Part shown: in pieces, positions 27,899 to 36,695 of the stretch | Numbering within the stretch: the first letter of the stretch is position 1 | Layout of the letters: each line of letters opens with the position of its first letter | From: Luteibacter pinisoli | GTDB lineage: Bacteria > Pseudomonadota > Gammaproteobacteria > Xanthomonadales > Rhodanobacteraceae | Length of the DNA stretch: 64,000 nt | Assembly (NCBI RefSeq): GCF_006385595.1 | Contig: NZ_CP041046.1 | Coordinates: 3,100,001 to 3,164,000, forward strand | Reading direction: 5' to 3' | Notes under the pieces: model-generated | Told to the model about the DNA's origin: nothing | Database searches by the model: none | What the model saw: the letters and a program-made list of their open reading frames with translations, nothing else | Made by a program: the position numbers and the translations under genes

Positions 27899-28870
27899 AT
27901 GGCTAACGAACCCCTCCTCCGCCCCATCGAACCGCGTGACGACGCCCAGGTCGCCGCGGTCATCCGCGCCGTCATGCCTGAGTTCGGCGCCGACGGCCCT
28001 GGCTTCGCCATCCACGATCCGGAAGTCGACGCCATGTCCGCCGCGTACGCGGGCGGGCGCAAGGCCTATTTCGTAGTGGAGCTCGACGGCCGTGTCGTCG
28101 GCGGCGCGGGTATCGCACCGCTGGAAGGCGGCGACGCGGAAACCTGCGAGCTGCGCAAGATGTACTTCCTGCCGCAGGCACGTGGCACCGGGGCCGCCTC
28201 GCGCCTGATGCGGCTGTGCCTGGACGCCGCGCGTCGCGAAGGCTTCACCCGCTGCTACCTGGAAACGCTGACCGGCATGGACGCGGCGCAGGCCGTGTAC
28301 CTGCGCCATGGATTCACCCGCATCGACGCGCCCATGGGCGGTACCGGCCATTTCAGCTGCGATCGCTTCTACCTGCGCAGCCTCAATGATGGCGACCTGA
28401 TCGTGGCGCCCAAGCCACCCTCGCTCGCGTTCGCCATCGACGACCCGGCGCGCGCCGACGTGCTGCCGCTGATCGAGCAGTTCCACGGCTACCTTTCCGA
28501 CCTCGACCGCCAGCCCGTGCCGCCGTCGGTCACCGTGGAAAGCCTGCAGCGCCCGCACGTCACCTTCATGACCGCCCGCGTGGACGGCACCGCGCTCGCC
28601 TGCGGCGCAGGACTGGACCTGGGCGACTACGTGGAACTGAAATACATGTACGTGCTGCCGGCCTGCCGCGGCATGGGCCTGGGCAAGCAGATGCTGGAAG
28701 CGCTGGAGAAACAGGTGCGCAGCGCCGGCGGCCGCCTCGTGCGGCTGGAAACCGGCACGGCGCAGCTGGAATCGATCGAGCTTTATGAGCGTTCGGGCTA
28801 TCGGCGCTGCCCGCCCTTCGGCGATCATCGCGCGCACCCCGGAAGCATCTTCATGGAAAAACCCCTGTGA
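27899..28870 (+). CDS. double GNAT acetyltransferase
   Basis: 323 residues from the ATG at 27899. Two GNAT domains in tandem: the first (about 1-150) has ELRKMYFLPQARGTGAASRLM as its acetyl-CoA loop, the second (about 170-320) has ELKYMYVLPACRGMGLGKQML. Both loops look intact. Fused GNAT pairs are known, often with one half structural, and the substrates are unknown. Its TGA overlaps the GTG of the next acetyltransferase gene, so the two enzymes are probably made together. The leucine-pathway genes lie directly upstream with a 38-base gap. Confidence 0.82.
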   Translation: MANEPLLRPIEPRDDAQVAAVIRAVMPEFGADGPGFAIHDPEVDAMSAAYAGGRKAYFVVELDGRVVGGAGIAPLEGGDAETCELRKMYFLPQARGTGAASRLMRLCLDAARREGFTRCYLETLTGMDAAQAVYLRHGFTRIDAPMGGTGHFSCDRFYLRSLNDGDLIVAPKPPSLAFAIDDPARADVLPLIEQFHGYLSDLDRQPVPPSVTVESLQRPHVTFMTARVDGTALACGAGLDLGDYVELKYMYVLPACRGMGLGKQMLEALEKQVRSAGGRLVRLETGTAQLESIELYERSGYRRCPPFGDHRAHPGSIFMEKPL

Positions 28871-29439
28871 TCCGCATTGCCACCGACGCCGACGCCGCCG
28901 CCTGCCACGCCATCTACGCACCGGTGGTGGAATCCAGCGTCATCACCTTCGAAACCGAACTGCCCGGCGAAGCCGCGATGCGCGAACGCATCCGCGCGCG
29001 CCTGCAGAACCATCCGTGGCTGGTGTGGGAGGAGCAGGGCGAGGTCGTGGCTTACGCCTACGCCGGCCGCTTCCGCGAGCGCTCCGCCTACGACTGGATC
29101 GCCGAGACCTCGATCTACGTGCACGAAAAAGCCCGTCGCCGCGGCATCGCGCGCACGCTTTACGGCGTACTGCTCGAGGCCATGCATCGCCAGGGCATCA
29201 ACCAGGCCGTGGGCGTCATCACCCTCCCCGGCGATACCAGCGTGGCCATGCACGAGGCCATGGGCTTCGCCCCCGCGGGCGTCTGGCCCAAGGCCGGCTA
29301 CAAACTCGGCCGCTGGTGGGACGTGGGCGTGTGGAGCAAGTTCATGAGCGAACCGGCGGTGCCGCCGACGCCGGTCGTGCCCTTTGCCGGCCTCGCCGAA
29401 CAAGGTGGCCTCGCCGATCTCCTCGGCCGCCACGGATAA
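28867..29439 (+). CDS. GNAT acetyltransferase, phosphinothricin/methionine sulfoximine type
   Basis: 190 residues with a GTG start overlapping the previous stop (GTGA). The family markers are YAPVVESSVITFETELP, RSAYDWIAETSIYVHEKARRRGIA and the late MHEAMGFAPAGVWPKAGYKLGRWWDVG, as in Pat/MddA-type enzymes that acetylate phosphinothricin-like or methionine-sulfone amino acids. Members in non-producers usually detoxify such analogues. The exact substrate is inferred, not shown. Confidence 0.86.
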   Translation: MIRIATDADAAACHAIYAPVVESSVITFETELPGEAAMRERIRARLQNHPWLVWEEQGEVVAYAYAGRFRERSAYDWIAETSIYVHEKARRRGIARTLYGVLLEAMHRQGINQAVGVITLPGDTSVAMHEAMGFAPAGVWPKAGYKLGRWWDVGVWSKFMSEPAVPPTPVVPFAGLAEQGGLADLLGRHG

Positions 29440-29526
29440 GCGCGCTGTTTTGCGGCACTGCGGCAGCGCCCTGCCCGGCCGCTCCGCTAAACTGAGCGCC
29501 TTTACCCCGTCATCCCCGGAGTTTTC

Positions 29527-30294
29527 ATGCAGCTCGAACAGGTCAGGGCCGTCATCACCGGCGGCGCATCCGGTCTCGGCCATGCCGTTGCCCAGCGCCT
29601 CGTCGCCGCCGGCGGCAAGGTCGCCCTCTTCGACGTCAACGAGGAGAAGGGCCAGGCCGCTGCCGCCGCCCTCGGTGCACACGCCACCTTCCAGCGCACC
29701 GACGTCACCTCCGAAGAAGGCGTCGCCGCCAATGTCGCCGCCGCGGCGCAGGCCATGGGTGGCCTCAACGTCGTGGTGAACTGCGCGGGCATCCTCGGTG
29801 CCGGCCGCGTGCTCGGCAAGGAAGGCCCGATGCCGTTGTCCACGTTCGCCACCACCGTCATGGTGAACCTCGTCGGCAGCTTCAACGTGGCCAAGGCCGC
29901 GGCGCAGCTGATGCAGGCGAACGCCGCCGGTGACGACGGCGAGCGCGGCGTGATCATCAACACCGCGTCGGTCGCCGCGTACGAAGGCCAGATCGGCCAG
30001 GCCGCCTACTCCGCCTCCAAGGGTGGTGTCGTCGGCATGACCCTGCCGATGGCGCGCGAGCTGTCGCGCTTCGGCATCCGCGTGAACACCATCGCCCCGG
30101 GCATCTTCTGGACCCCGATGGTCGACGGCATGCCGCCGCAGGTGCAGGAGTCGCTCTCCGCCTCCATTCCGTTCCCGTCGCGCCTGGGCAAGCCGGAAGA
30201 GTTCGCCGACACGGTGGCCTTCCTCGTCACCAGCCGCTATATCAACGGCGAAACCATCCGCCTCGATGGCGCCGTGCGTCTCGCCCCGAAATAA
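29527..30294 (+). CDS. SDR dehydrogenase, type II 3-hydroxyacyl-CoA dehydrogenase-like
   Basis: 255 residues. Rossmann loop TGGASGLGHAV, NCAG at the fold core, and the catalytic YSASKG (Tyr161, Lys165). The overall sequence, with VIINTASVAAYEGQIGQ and APGIFWTPM, resembles HSD17B10/FadB2x enzymes that oxidise 3-hydroxyacyl-CoA or 2-methyl-3-hydroxybutyryl-CoA with NAD. This would fit branched-chain amino-acid catabolism beside the carboxylase and HMG-CoA lyase genes. The EfpL gene follows after 29 bases. Confidence 0.88.
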   Translation: MQLEQVRAVITGGASGLGHAVAQRLVAAGGKVALFDVNEEKGQAAAAALGAHATFQRTDVTSEEGVAANVAAAAQAMGGLNVVVNCAGILGAGRVLGKEGPMPLSTFATTVMVNLVGSFNVAKAAAQLMQANAAGDDGERGVIINTASVAAYEGQIGQAAYSASKGGVVGMTLPMARELSRFGIRVNTIAPGIFWTPMVDGMPPQVQESLSASIPFPSRLGKPEEFADTVAFLVTSRYINGETIRLDGAVRLAPK

Positions 30295-30323
30295 TCTCCT
30301 CAAAAAAAAACAGCATCGAAGCC

Positions 30324-30890
30324 ATGAAAGCATCCGACGTAAAGAAGGGAAATGTCGTCGAGAACGACGGCACCGTGTACCAGGTGCGTGATATCGAACG
30401 CAGCTCGCCCAGCGCGCGCGGCGGCAACATCACCTACCGCTTCACGCTCTACAGTGTCCCGGGCAACCGCAAGTTCGACCTCAGCATCCGTGCCGACGAT
30501 GAACTGAAGGAAGTCGACCTGCTCCGCCGCGCCGCGAAGTTCTCGTACATGGATGGCGAGGCCTTCGTCTTCATGGACGACGAGGACTACACCCAGTACA
30601 CGCTGGACGCCGCCGTCGTCGGCGACAACTCCGGCTACGTGGTCGAAGATGCCGAGGGCTACTACATCCAGGTCATCGACGATGCACCGGTGGGCCTGCA
30701 GGTACCCAGCAGCGTCGTGCTGGTGGTGGTCGACACCGCGCCGGAAATGAAGGGCTCCAGCGCCACCAAGCGCAACAAGCCGGCCAGGCTCAACACCGGC
30801 ATCGAGATCCAGGTGCCGGAGTACATCACCAACGGCGAGAAGGTGACGGTGAACACCCTCACCGGTGAATTCTCGGGCCGCGCCTCGTGA
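30324..30890 (+). CDS. yeiP: elongation factor P-like protein EfpL/YeiP
   Basis: 188 residues with three EF-P beta-barrel domains. The tip loop of domain I reads RSSPSARGGN: an Arg (residue 32) replaces the lysine that EpmB/EpmA modify in true EF-P, which is the YeiP/EfpL signature. EfpL relieves ribosome stalling at proline motifs without lysylation. The canonical efp gene and epmB are also in this window (60.1 and 60.8 kb). A run of nine A's lies between the preceding stop and this start. Confidence 0.93.
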   Translation: MKASDVKKGNVVENDGTVYQVRDIERSSPSARGGNITYRFTLYSVPGNRKFDLSIRADDELKEVDLLRRAAKFSYMDGEAFVFMDDEDYTQYTLDAAVVGDNSGYVVEDAEGYYIQVIDDAPVGLQVPSSVVLVVVDTAPEMKGSSATKRNKPARLNTGIEIQVPEYITNGEKVTVNTLTGEFSGRAS

Positions 30891-30894
30891 TCGC

Positions 30895-30929
30895 CGCGGG
30901 GCGGAATGCGTCATGCCTTCCGCCCCGCG
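30895..30929 (+). terminator. possible hairpin terminator after efpL
   Basis: CGCGGGGCGGAA (30895-30906) pairs perfectly with 30918-30929. The loop is 11 bases and only TTGTG follows, so efficiency is doubtful. Confidence 0.45.
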
Positions 30930-30956
30930 TTGTGAGGAAGGCAAGCCCACGCCATC

Positions 30957-33029
30957 ATGAGTAACGGTTATTCGCTTCGCGCCAGCGTCATCGATACGCT
31001 GATCCGGACGAAGCGTCCCGATGTCCCCGTGCGCGTGGCCTTGCGCAACACCGCGGCGGTGATCCTGCCGCTCGCCATCGGCATCTATGCGGGCTACCCG
31101 CAGGCCGGCATCGGCATCGCCGCCGGTGCGCTCGACACCATGTTTTCCGACCAGCCCGGCCCGTACCAGCAGCGGCTGAGCCGGCTGTTCCTCGCGGCAC
31201 TTTCGGCGGGCGTCGCCGGCCTGGTGGGCTTCCTCATCGGCAGCCACGTCGTGCCCATGGCCTTCGCCTGCATCGTGTGCGGCTTCTTCGGCGGCCTGCT
31301 CGTCGTGTTCGGGCCGGACCTCGCGCGCGTCGGCATGACCAGCATGCTGCTGCTCGTCATCTGCGCCGCCGTCCCCACGGACTGGCGTGGCGCCCTCGGC
31401 GGGTTCGCCTCGATTTTTGCCGGCGGCATGTTGCTGGCCGTGTTCTCCATCGCCGCGTGGCCCCTGCAACGCTACCTGCCCGAGCGCCGGGCCCTGGCCA
31501 GCGTCTATCGCGGCCTGGCCGACCTGGCGGCCCAGCCGCTGAAGGAAGGCGAAGCGCCCGTACTCACCGAGGCGATGAACGACCTGCAGACCACCCTGCT
31601 CGGCCGGCACCACGCACGCGGCCGCGCGATGGAAGCGTTCCGCGTGTTGCTGGAACTGGCCGAGCGCGTGCGCCTCGAACTCGTTGCCATGGCCGAACTG
31701 GAAACCCGGCGCGACGGCATGGGCGAGATGTTCCGCACCGATGCCGCGCGGGTGCTCCGCGCCACCGCCGCCGCGCTGGATGCCGCCGAGCCGCCGGAGC
31801 GCGCGCAGCGTGCGCTGGCGACCCTGCAGGCCAGCGAGCGCGCCCTGCTCTCCGCCGGCGCCACCGGCATGGGCCTCACCGCCCACATCCAGGCGCTCTC
31901 CGGCCAGCTCGCCGCCGTGGTGCGTAACACCAACTGGGCCGGCAGCCGCGGCGAAGAACGCGCGCAACGCGAAGAAACCATCCTGCCGGAAACACTGCGC
32001 AGTACCTCGCCGCTGGCGACGATCCGCGCCAACCTGACGCCGCATTCGGTGGCCTTCCGGCATGCCGTGCGCTGCGCGGTGGTGCTCACCCTCGCCGTTG
32101 TCGTCTCGCGGTACTTCGCCTTGCCGCACGGCTACTGGCTGCCAATGACGGCCGCCATCGTGCTGCGCCCGGACTTCGCTGCCACGTTCAACTTCGGCCT
32201 GCTGCGTGTCGTCGGCACCGTGCTGGGCCTGATGCTCACCACCTTCCTCCTGCGGCTGACGCCTGACGTGGTCTGGGCCCATCTCACGGTGATGACCCTG
32301 CTTTGCGTCGCGTTCCGCTACCTGGCCGGGGCGCACTACGGGATCGCCGTCGCGGCACTGACCGGCACCGTCGTCGTGCTGCTCTCCTTCGAAGGCGTGG
32401 ACCCGTTCAATGCGATGAGCGACCGCGTGCTGAATACGGCACTCGGCAGCGCGATGGCCTTGCTCGCCTACGTGCTGTGGCCCTCGTGGGAACGGCACCG
32501 CGCACGCACGGCCCTGTCGGAAATGCTGTGCGCTTATGCCGACTACCTCGACGCCCTCGTCGCGCCGGCCGATCCGCGCCGACGCCAGGAAGTACGCAGC
32601 GCCACGCGCACCGCACGCACCAATGCCCAGGCGTCGGTGGACCGCATGCGTGCCGAACCGGGCACGCCGGCCGTGCTGCAGGAACTGGCCGAGACCCTCT
32701 ACGCCAACGGCAACCGCGTGGCCCGTACCGGCATGACCCTCGAAGCGCTGATCGAATCCGGGGAGACGCCGCCGGAGTGGGAGCATGTCGGCCCCTTCAT
32801 CAGGGAGGCGTCACAGGAACTGCGCCGCCAGGGCCAGGCGCTGACCCACGCCGAGCCGGTGACCACGCCGCCCGGCCTGCGCGAGCACCAGCGCGCCCTG
32901 GTGGACGCCCTGGCGCGCACGCCCGACCGCGCGCTGGCCGACGCCGTCGCCCGCCTCACCGACCGGCTCACCGACAACGTCGACACCATCGCCCACGTGG
33001 TCACCCGCCGCAGCACCGCCCCGGCCTGA
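30957..33029 (+). CDS. FUSC-family membrane transporter (aromatic acid exporter-like)
   Basis: 690 residues arranged as two repeats: a membrane block (about 25-170, e.g. LFLAALSAGVAGLVGFLIG), a cytosolic helical stretch (about 180-340), a second membrane block (about 365-510, e.g. VVGTVLGLMLTTFLLRLTP) and a C-terminal cytosolic helical domain. This is the YccS/AaeB layout of putative efflux pumps. Some family members export aromatic carboxylic acids. The kynurenine-pathway gene downstream makes an aromatic-acid substrate conceivable, but that is inference. Confidence 0.85.
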   Translation: MSNGYSLRASVIDTLIRTKRPDVPVRVALRNTAAVILPLAIGIYAGYPQAGIGIAAGALDTMFSDQPGPYQQRLSRLFLAALSAGVAGLVGFLIGSHVVPMAFACIVCGFFGGLLVVFGPDLARVGMTSMLLLVICAAVPTDWRGALGGFASIFAGGMLLAVFSIAAWPLQRYLPERRALASVYRGLADLAAQPLKEGEAPVLTEAMNDLQTTLLGRHHARGRAMEAFRVLLELAERVRLELVAMAELETRRDGMGEMFRTDAARVLRATAAALDAAEPPERAQRALATLQASERALLSAGATGMGLTAHIQALSGQLAAVVRNTNWAGSRGEERAQREETILPETLRSTSPLATIRANLTPHSVAFRHAVRCAVVLTLAVVVSRYFALPHGYWLPMTAAIVLRPDFAATFNFGLLRVVGTVLGLMLTTFLLRLTPDVVWAHLTVMTLLCVAFRYLAGAHYGIAVAALTGTVVVLLSFEGVDPFNAMSDRVLNTALGSAMALLAYVLWPSWERHRARTALSEMLCAYADYLDALVAPADPRRRQEVRSATRTARTNAQASVDRMRAEPGTPAVLQELAETLYANGNRVARTGMTLEALIESGETPPEWEHVGPFIREASQELRRQGQALTHAEPVTTPPGLREHQRALVDALARTPDRALADAVARLTDRLTDNVDTIAHVVTRRSTAPA

Positions 33030-33080
33030 GTTGCTGCACTGCCAGAGGCGTCCCGCCCCGGCCAGCCCTACACTCGGGCC

Positions 33081-34106
33081 ATGCTGAAGATCGATACCCA
33101 CGCGCACATCCTGCCCCGCGACTGGCCCGATCTGGCCTCTCGCTTCGGCGACGACCGCTTTCCGGTCATGACGCACAGCGGCGGCCACCACCGCATCTAT
33201 CGCGGCGGCAAATTCTTCCGCGAAGTCTGGGAATCCGCCTTCGACATCGACCACCGGATCGCGGACTACGCCCGCTTCGGCGTCGGCGTCCAGGTGGTGT
33301 CGACGGTGCCGGTGATGTTCTCGTACTGGGCCAAGGGCTACCAGGCGCTGGAGCTGCACACCCACCTCAACGACGACATGGCCGCCGCCTGCGAAGCGCG
33401 ACCGCGCCACTACGCGGGCATCGGCACCGTCCCGCTGCAATCGCCCGACCTCGCCATCCGTGAGATGGAGCGCTGCATCGGCGAACTGGGCCTGCAGGGC
33501 GTGCAGATCGGTTCGCATTGCAACGACTGGAACCTGGACGCGCCGGAGCTCTTCCCGTTCTTCGAGGCCGCTGCCGACCTGGGCGCCGCCGTCCTGGTGC
33601 ACCCGTGGGACATGATGGGCACCGACACCATGCCCAAGTACTGGCTGCCATGGCTGGTGGGCATGCCGGCGGAGCAGTCGCGCGCGGCCTGCTCGCTGAT
33701 CTTCGGCGGCGTGCTTGAACGCCTGCCGGACCTGAAGGTGATGCTCGCCCATGGTGGCGGCAGCTTCCCCTACTCCATCGGCCGCATCGAACACGGCTTC
33801 CGCATGCGCCCGGACCTGGTCGCCACGGACAACGCACGCAACCCGCGCGACTACTTCAGCCGGCTGTTCTTCGACTCCTGCGTGCACGACGACGCGGCGC
33901 TGCGCTTCCTGCTCGATACGGTGGGCAGCGAACGCGTGATGCTGGGCACCGACTACCCCTTCCCCCTGGGCGAGCAGGAGCCCGGCAGCGGCATCGAGGC
34001 CCTCGGCCTGGACGACGCCACCCGCGCCCGCCTGTTCCACGGCACGGCGCTGGAGTGGCTGGGCGTTCCGCTCAGCCGATTCCAGCCTGTTGCTGCCGTG
34101 GCGTGA
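33081..34106 (+). CDS. aminocarboxymuconate-semialdehyde decarboxylase (ACMSD-like amidohydrolase)
   Basis: 341 residues. Amidohydrolase_2 fold: zinc ligands in DTHAHILP (His7, His9), LVHPWDMMG (His) and GTDYPFPLGE (Asp). RIYRGGKFFREVWES and the GRIEHGFRMRPDL stretch resemble ACMSD, which decarboxylates 2-amino-3-carboxymuconate semialdehyde and steers tryptophan carbon away from quinolinate/NAD towards catabolism. The kynureninase gene two genes downstream supports this. The same family includes other non-hydrolytic decarboxylases, so the substrate is likely but not proven. Confidence 0.83.
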   Translation: MLKIDTHAHILPRDWPDLASRFGDDRFPVMTHSGGHHRIYRGGKFFREVWESAFDIDHRIADYARFGVGVQVVSTVPVMFSYWAKGYQALELHTHLNDDMAAACEARPRHYAGIGTVPLQSPDLAIREMERCIGELGLQGVQIGSHCNDWNLDAPELFPFFEAAADLGAAVLVHPWDMMGTDTMPKYWLPWLVGMPAEQSRAACSLIFGGVLERLPDLKVMLAHGGGSFPYSIGRIEHGFRMRPDLVATDNARNPRDYFSRLFFDSCVHDDAALRFLLDTVGSERVMLGTDYPFPLGEQEPGSGIEALGLDDATRARLFHGTALEWLGVPLSRFQPVAAVA

Positions 34107-34183
34107 CGCGGCGCACACCGCCGTCGCGGCCGGGTCACGGCCGATATGCCAAAATGGCAAGACTTCCAGGGGGATACCGACCG

Positions 34184-34684
34184 ATGCTTCGCAAGTTGCT
34201 GCGTGCTCTTCCGTTTGCGCTCGTCCTGGCGGCGCCCGCCGCCGGCGCTACCGACGTGGCCATGGCCGATGGCGTGATCCATTTCAGCGTGCCGGAAAGC
34301 TGGACCATGATCATGCAGTCCAGCGGCGAGACCGAATCGCAGGTATTCCAGGTGCCGGGCTCCAGCCATGCCGACGCCACCCTGTCGCGCGTCACGGTGA
34401 CGCTGAAGAAAGTGCCCGACCTGCGCGCCTTCCAGCAGTTCTCCGGTGACATGCGCAGCCGCGCCACCAGCCTGAAGGATTACGCGCCGGGCACGCCGAA
34501 GTCGCCGACGGAAAACATCTATTCCGCGAAGGAAGGCACGACGAAGCTCGCTTACTACGAGCGCTATCTCTTCACCAACGGCTATGCCATCCAGGTGCGC
34601 TGCATCCGCCCCGACGGCGATGCGAAGTTCAGTGCTACCTTCGACAAGGGTTGTGCGGACGTCGCCAGCTCCTTGCCTAACTAA
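34184..34684 (+). CDS. secreted protein of unknown function
   Basis: 166 residues from the ATG at 34184 (upstream GGGGGAT). A signal peptide (to about 22, APAAGA) is followed by a compact domain with ADGVIHFSVPESWTM and YYERYLFTNGYAIQVRC. Two late cysteines (VRC and KGC) may pair. I do not recognise the family. It sits between the ACMSD and kynureninase genes in the same direction. Confidence 0.7.
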   Translation: MLRKLLRALPFALVLAAPAAGATDVAMADGVIHFSVPESWTMIMQSSGETESQVFQVPGSSHADATLSRVTVTLKKVPDLRAFQQFSGDMRSRATSLKDYAPGTPKSPTENIYSAKEGTTKLAYYERYLFTNGYAIQVRCIRPDGDAKFSATFDKGCADVASSLPN

Positions 34685-34704
34685 AAGCGCCAGGTTGTAC
34701 CGCA

Positions 34705-35985
34705 ATGAACGGTTTTGAAGCCACCCGCGCCTGGGCCGATGCCCAGGACGCCGCCGACCCGCTCCGCCGCTTCCGCGACGAGTTCCACATTCCGCCGCAC
34801 CACGGCGCGGACACGCTGTACTTCTGCGGCAACTCGCTGGGGCTCCAGCCGAAGGGTGTACGCGCGGCGATCGAAGCCGAACTGCATGACTGGTCGGAGC
34901 TGGCCGTCGAAGCCCATTTCCGCGGCCGCTCGCCGTGGATGCACTACCACGAGTACGTGCGCGACGCGATGGCTGAGGTGGTCGGCGCGAAGCCGCTCGA
35001 AGTGGTCGCGATGAACACGCTGGGCGTGAACCTGCACCTTATGATGGTCAGCTTCTACCGGCCGACAAAGGGGCGCCCCGCCATCCTGATGGAAGCCGGT
35101 GCGTTCCCGACCGACCGCTACGCCCTCGAATCGCAGGTGCGTTTCCACGGCTTCGACCCCGCCACCGACCTGATCGAACTGCAGCCGGATGGCCCGGGCG
35201 GCACGTTGTCGATGGACGCCATCGAAGCGGCCATCGCGGAGCACGGCTCGCGCGTGGCGCTGATCCTGCTGCCGGGCATCCAGTACCGCACCGGCCAGGT
35301 CTTCGACCTGAACCGCATTGTCGAGCTCGGCCACGCGGCGGGCTGCATGGTCGGGTTTGACCTGGCGCATGCCGCCGGCAACCTGCCGCTCACCCTGCAC
35401 GACACCGGCGCCGACTTCGCCGTGTGGTGCACGTACAAGTACCTCAACGCGGGCCCGGGCGCGGTCGCCGGCGCCTTCGTCCACGAGCGCCATGCCCAGG
35501 CGGACGTGCCGCGCTTCGCCGGCTGGTGGGGCCACGACAAGTCCACGCGTTTCCAGATGGGCCCTCAGTTCGTGCCCACGCCGGGCGCCGACGGCTGGCA
35601 GCTCTCCAACCCGCCGATCCTGGCGCTCGCGCCGCTGCGCGCGTCGCTGGATGTGTTCACCCGCGCCGGCATGCCGCGCCTGGTGGAAAAGAGCCGGCGC
35701 CTCACCGCCTACCTCGACTGGCTGATCCGCACGCGGCTGGACGACACGCTGGATATCGTCACGCCGAATGATCCCGCCCAGCGCGGCGCGCAGCTTTCCG
35801 TGCGCGTGCGTGCCGGCCGTGACGCCGGGCGTGCGCTGTTCACCTACCTCGAGCAGAACGGCGTCATCGGCGACTGGCGCGAACCCGATGTCATCCGCCT
35901 CTCGCCCACGCCGTTGTACAACCGCTATGCCGATTGCCTCGGCGCCGTGGAAGCCATCGAGGCCTGGCGCGCGAGCCAGGCATGA
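34705..35985 (+). CDS. kynU: kynureninase
   Basis: 426 residues. A PLP enzyme that cleaves kynurenine or 3-hydroxykynurenine to (hydroxy)anthranilate and alanine. FCGNSLGLQPKGVR, FPTDRYALESQ, GFDLAHAAGN and the Schiff-base Lys245 in WCTYKYLNAGPGAVAGAFVH identify it. Its TGA overlaps the ATG of the next gene. Tryptophan dioxygenase, kynurenine monooxygenase and 3-hydroxyanthranilate dioxygenase are not in the window. Confidence 0.95.
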   Translation: MNGFEATRAWADAQDAADPLRRFRDEFHIPPHHGADTLYFCGNSLGLQPKGVRAAIEAELHDWSELAVEAHFRGRSPWMHYHEYVRDAMAEVVGAKPLEVVAMNTLGVNLHLMMVSFYRPTKGRPAILMEAGAFPTDRYALESQVRFHGFDPATDLIELQPDGPGGTLSMDAIEAAIAEHGSRVALILLPGIQYRTGQVFDLNRIVELGHAAGCMVGFDLAHAAGNLPLTLHDTGADFAVWCTYKYLNAGPGAVAGAFVHERHAQADVPRFAGWWGHDKSTRFQMGPQFVPTPGADGWQLSNPPILALAPLRASLDVFTRAGMPRLVEKSRRLTAYLDWLIRTRLDDTLDIVTPNDPAQRGAQLSVRVRAGRDAGRALFTYLEQNGVIGDWREPDVIRLSPTPLYNRYADCLGAVEAIEAWRASQA

Positions 35986-36683
35986 GCGCCGGCGACCTTT
36001 ACGCACCGCCCTACGTCGAACGCGGCGACGGCTTTGCCATGCAGGCGACGACCCATTGGTTGCGCCTCGTGCCCGGGCGCACGCTGTTCGGCATCCAGGC
36101 CGGCGGCCTGCCCGTCCAGCTGCCTGACCTCCCCGACGGCGTCCGCCACCCCGGCATCGAGGCGACGAACGCAGGCCACCGCGTCGCGCTGGTCGACGTC
36201 AGTAGCCGCTGGCTGCAGGACCACCCCGGGATCACCGATCAGTACGCCGCCAATCTTCGGAGCGTCCTGGCGAACAAGGCCGCGCGCATGGATGACCACG
36301 CGAAGCACGTCGCCATCCACGGGAGCATCGAACTCTTCCTCGGCCGTGAGCTCGACCGCGTCCCCCTGGACCTCGACCCGGGTGATGGCTCGTACGAGGT
36401 CGCCGTGGACCTTCTGACCCACGCACCGCGCGAGGGACGGACGGCGTTTGCCATGCCTCGCGGCGTAGGGGCATCGAAGTACGACGACCCCGAGTTCTTC
36501 GTCGGCACGCAGTCGTGGATCGACGGCGAGCGGTTGCTGGTGGAGTTTGCGCCGGAGGAAGGTGGGCGACTGGAGACGTTGGCACTGGATCGAAGCCAGT
36601 TCTTGGACGCGTTGAAGCAGTCGTGGGCCGTGATGCGTGATGTGTCGGGTCGGTTGCTTGCGGGGCTGGGGACGCTGGCTTAA
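35982..36683 (+). CDS. uncharacterised protein coupled to kynureninase
   Basis: 233 residues. The ATG overlaps the kynU stop (ATGA), so it is probably translated with it. No signal peptide or membrane segment. The sequence is acidic, with a PGRTLFGIQAGGLPVQLPD loop, repeated DDHAKH/DDPEF stretches and FVGTQSWIDGERLLVEFAPEE. I do not recognise the family. The context hints at a role in kynurenine or tryptophan catabolism. Confidence 0.72.
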   Translation: MSAGDLYAPPYVERGDGFAMQATTHWLRLVPGRTLFGIQAGGLPVQLPDLPDGVRHPGIEATNAGHRVALVDVSSRWLQDHPGITDQYAANLRSVLANKAARMDDHAKHVAIHGSIELFLGRELDRVPLDLDPGDGSYEVAVDLLTHAPREGRTAFAMPRGVGASKYDDPEFFVGTQSWIDGERLLVEFAPEEGGRLETLALDRSQFLDALKQSWAVMRDVSGRLLAGLGTLA

Positions 36684-36695
36684 GCCCACGCGACG

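Noticed and set aside
30300..32786. An 828-codon minus-strand open frame opposite efpL and the FUSC gene
   Set aside because: Shadow frame caused by high GC; the plus-strand proteins have clear families.
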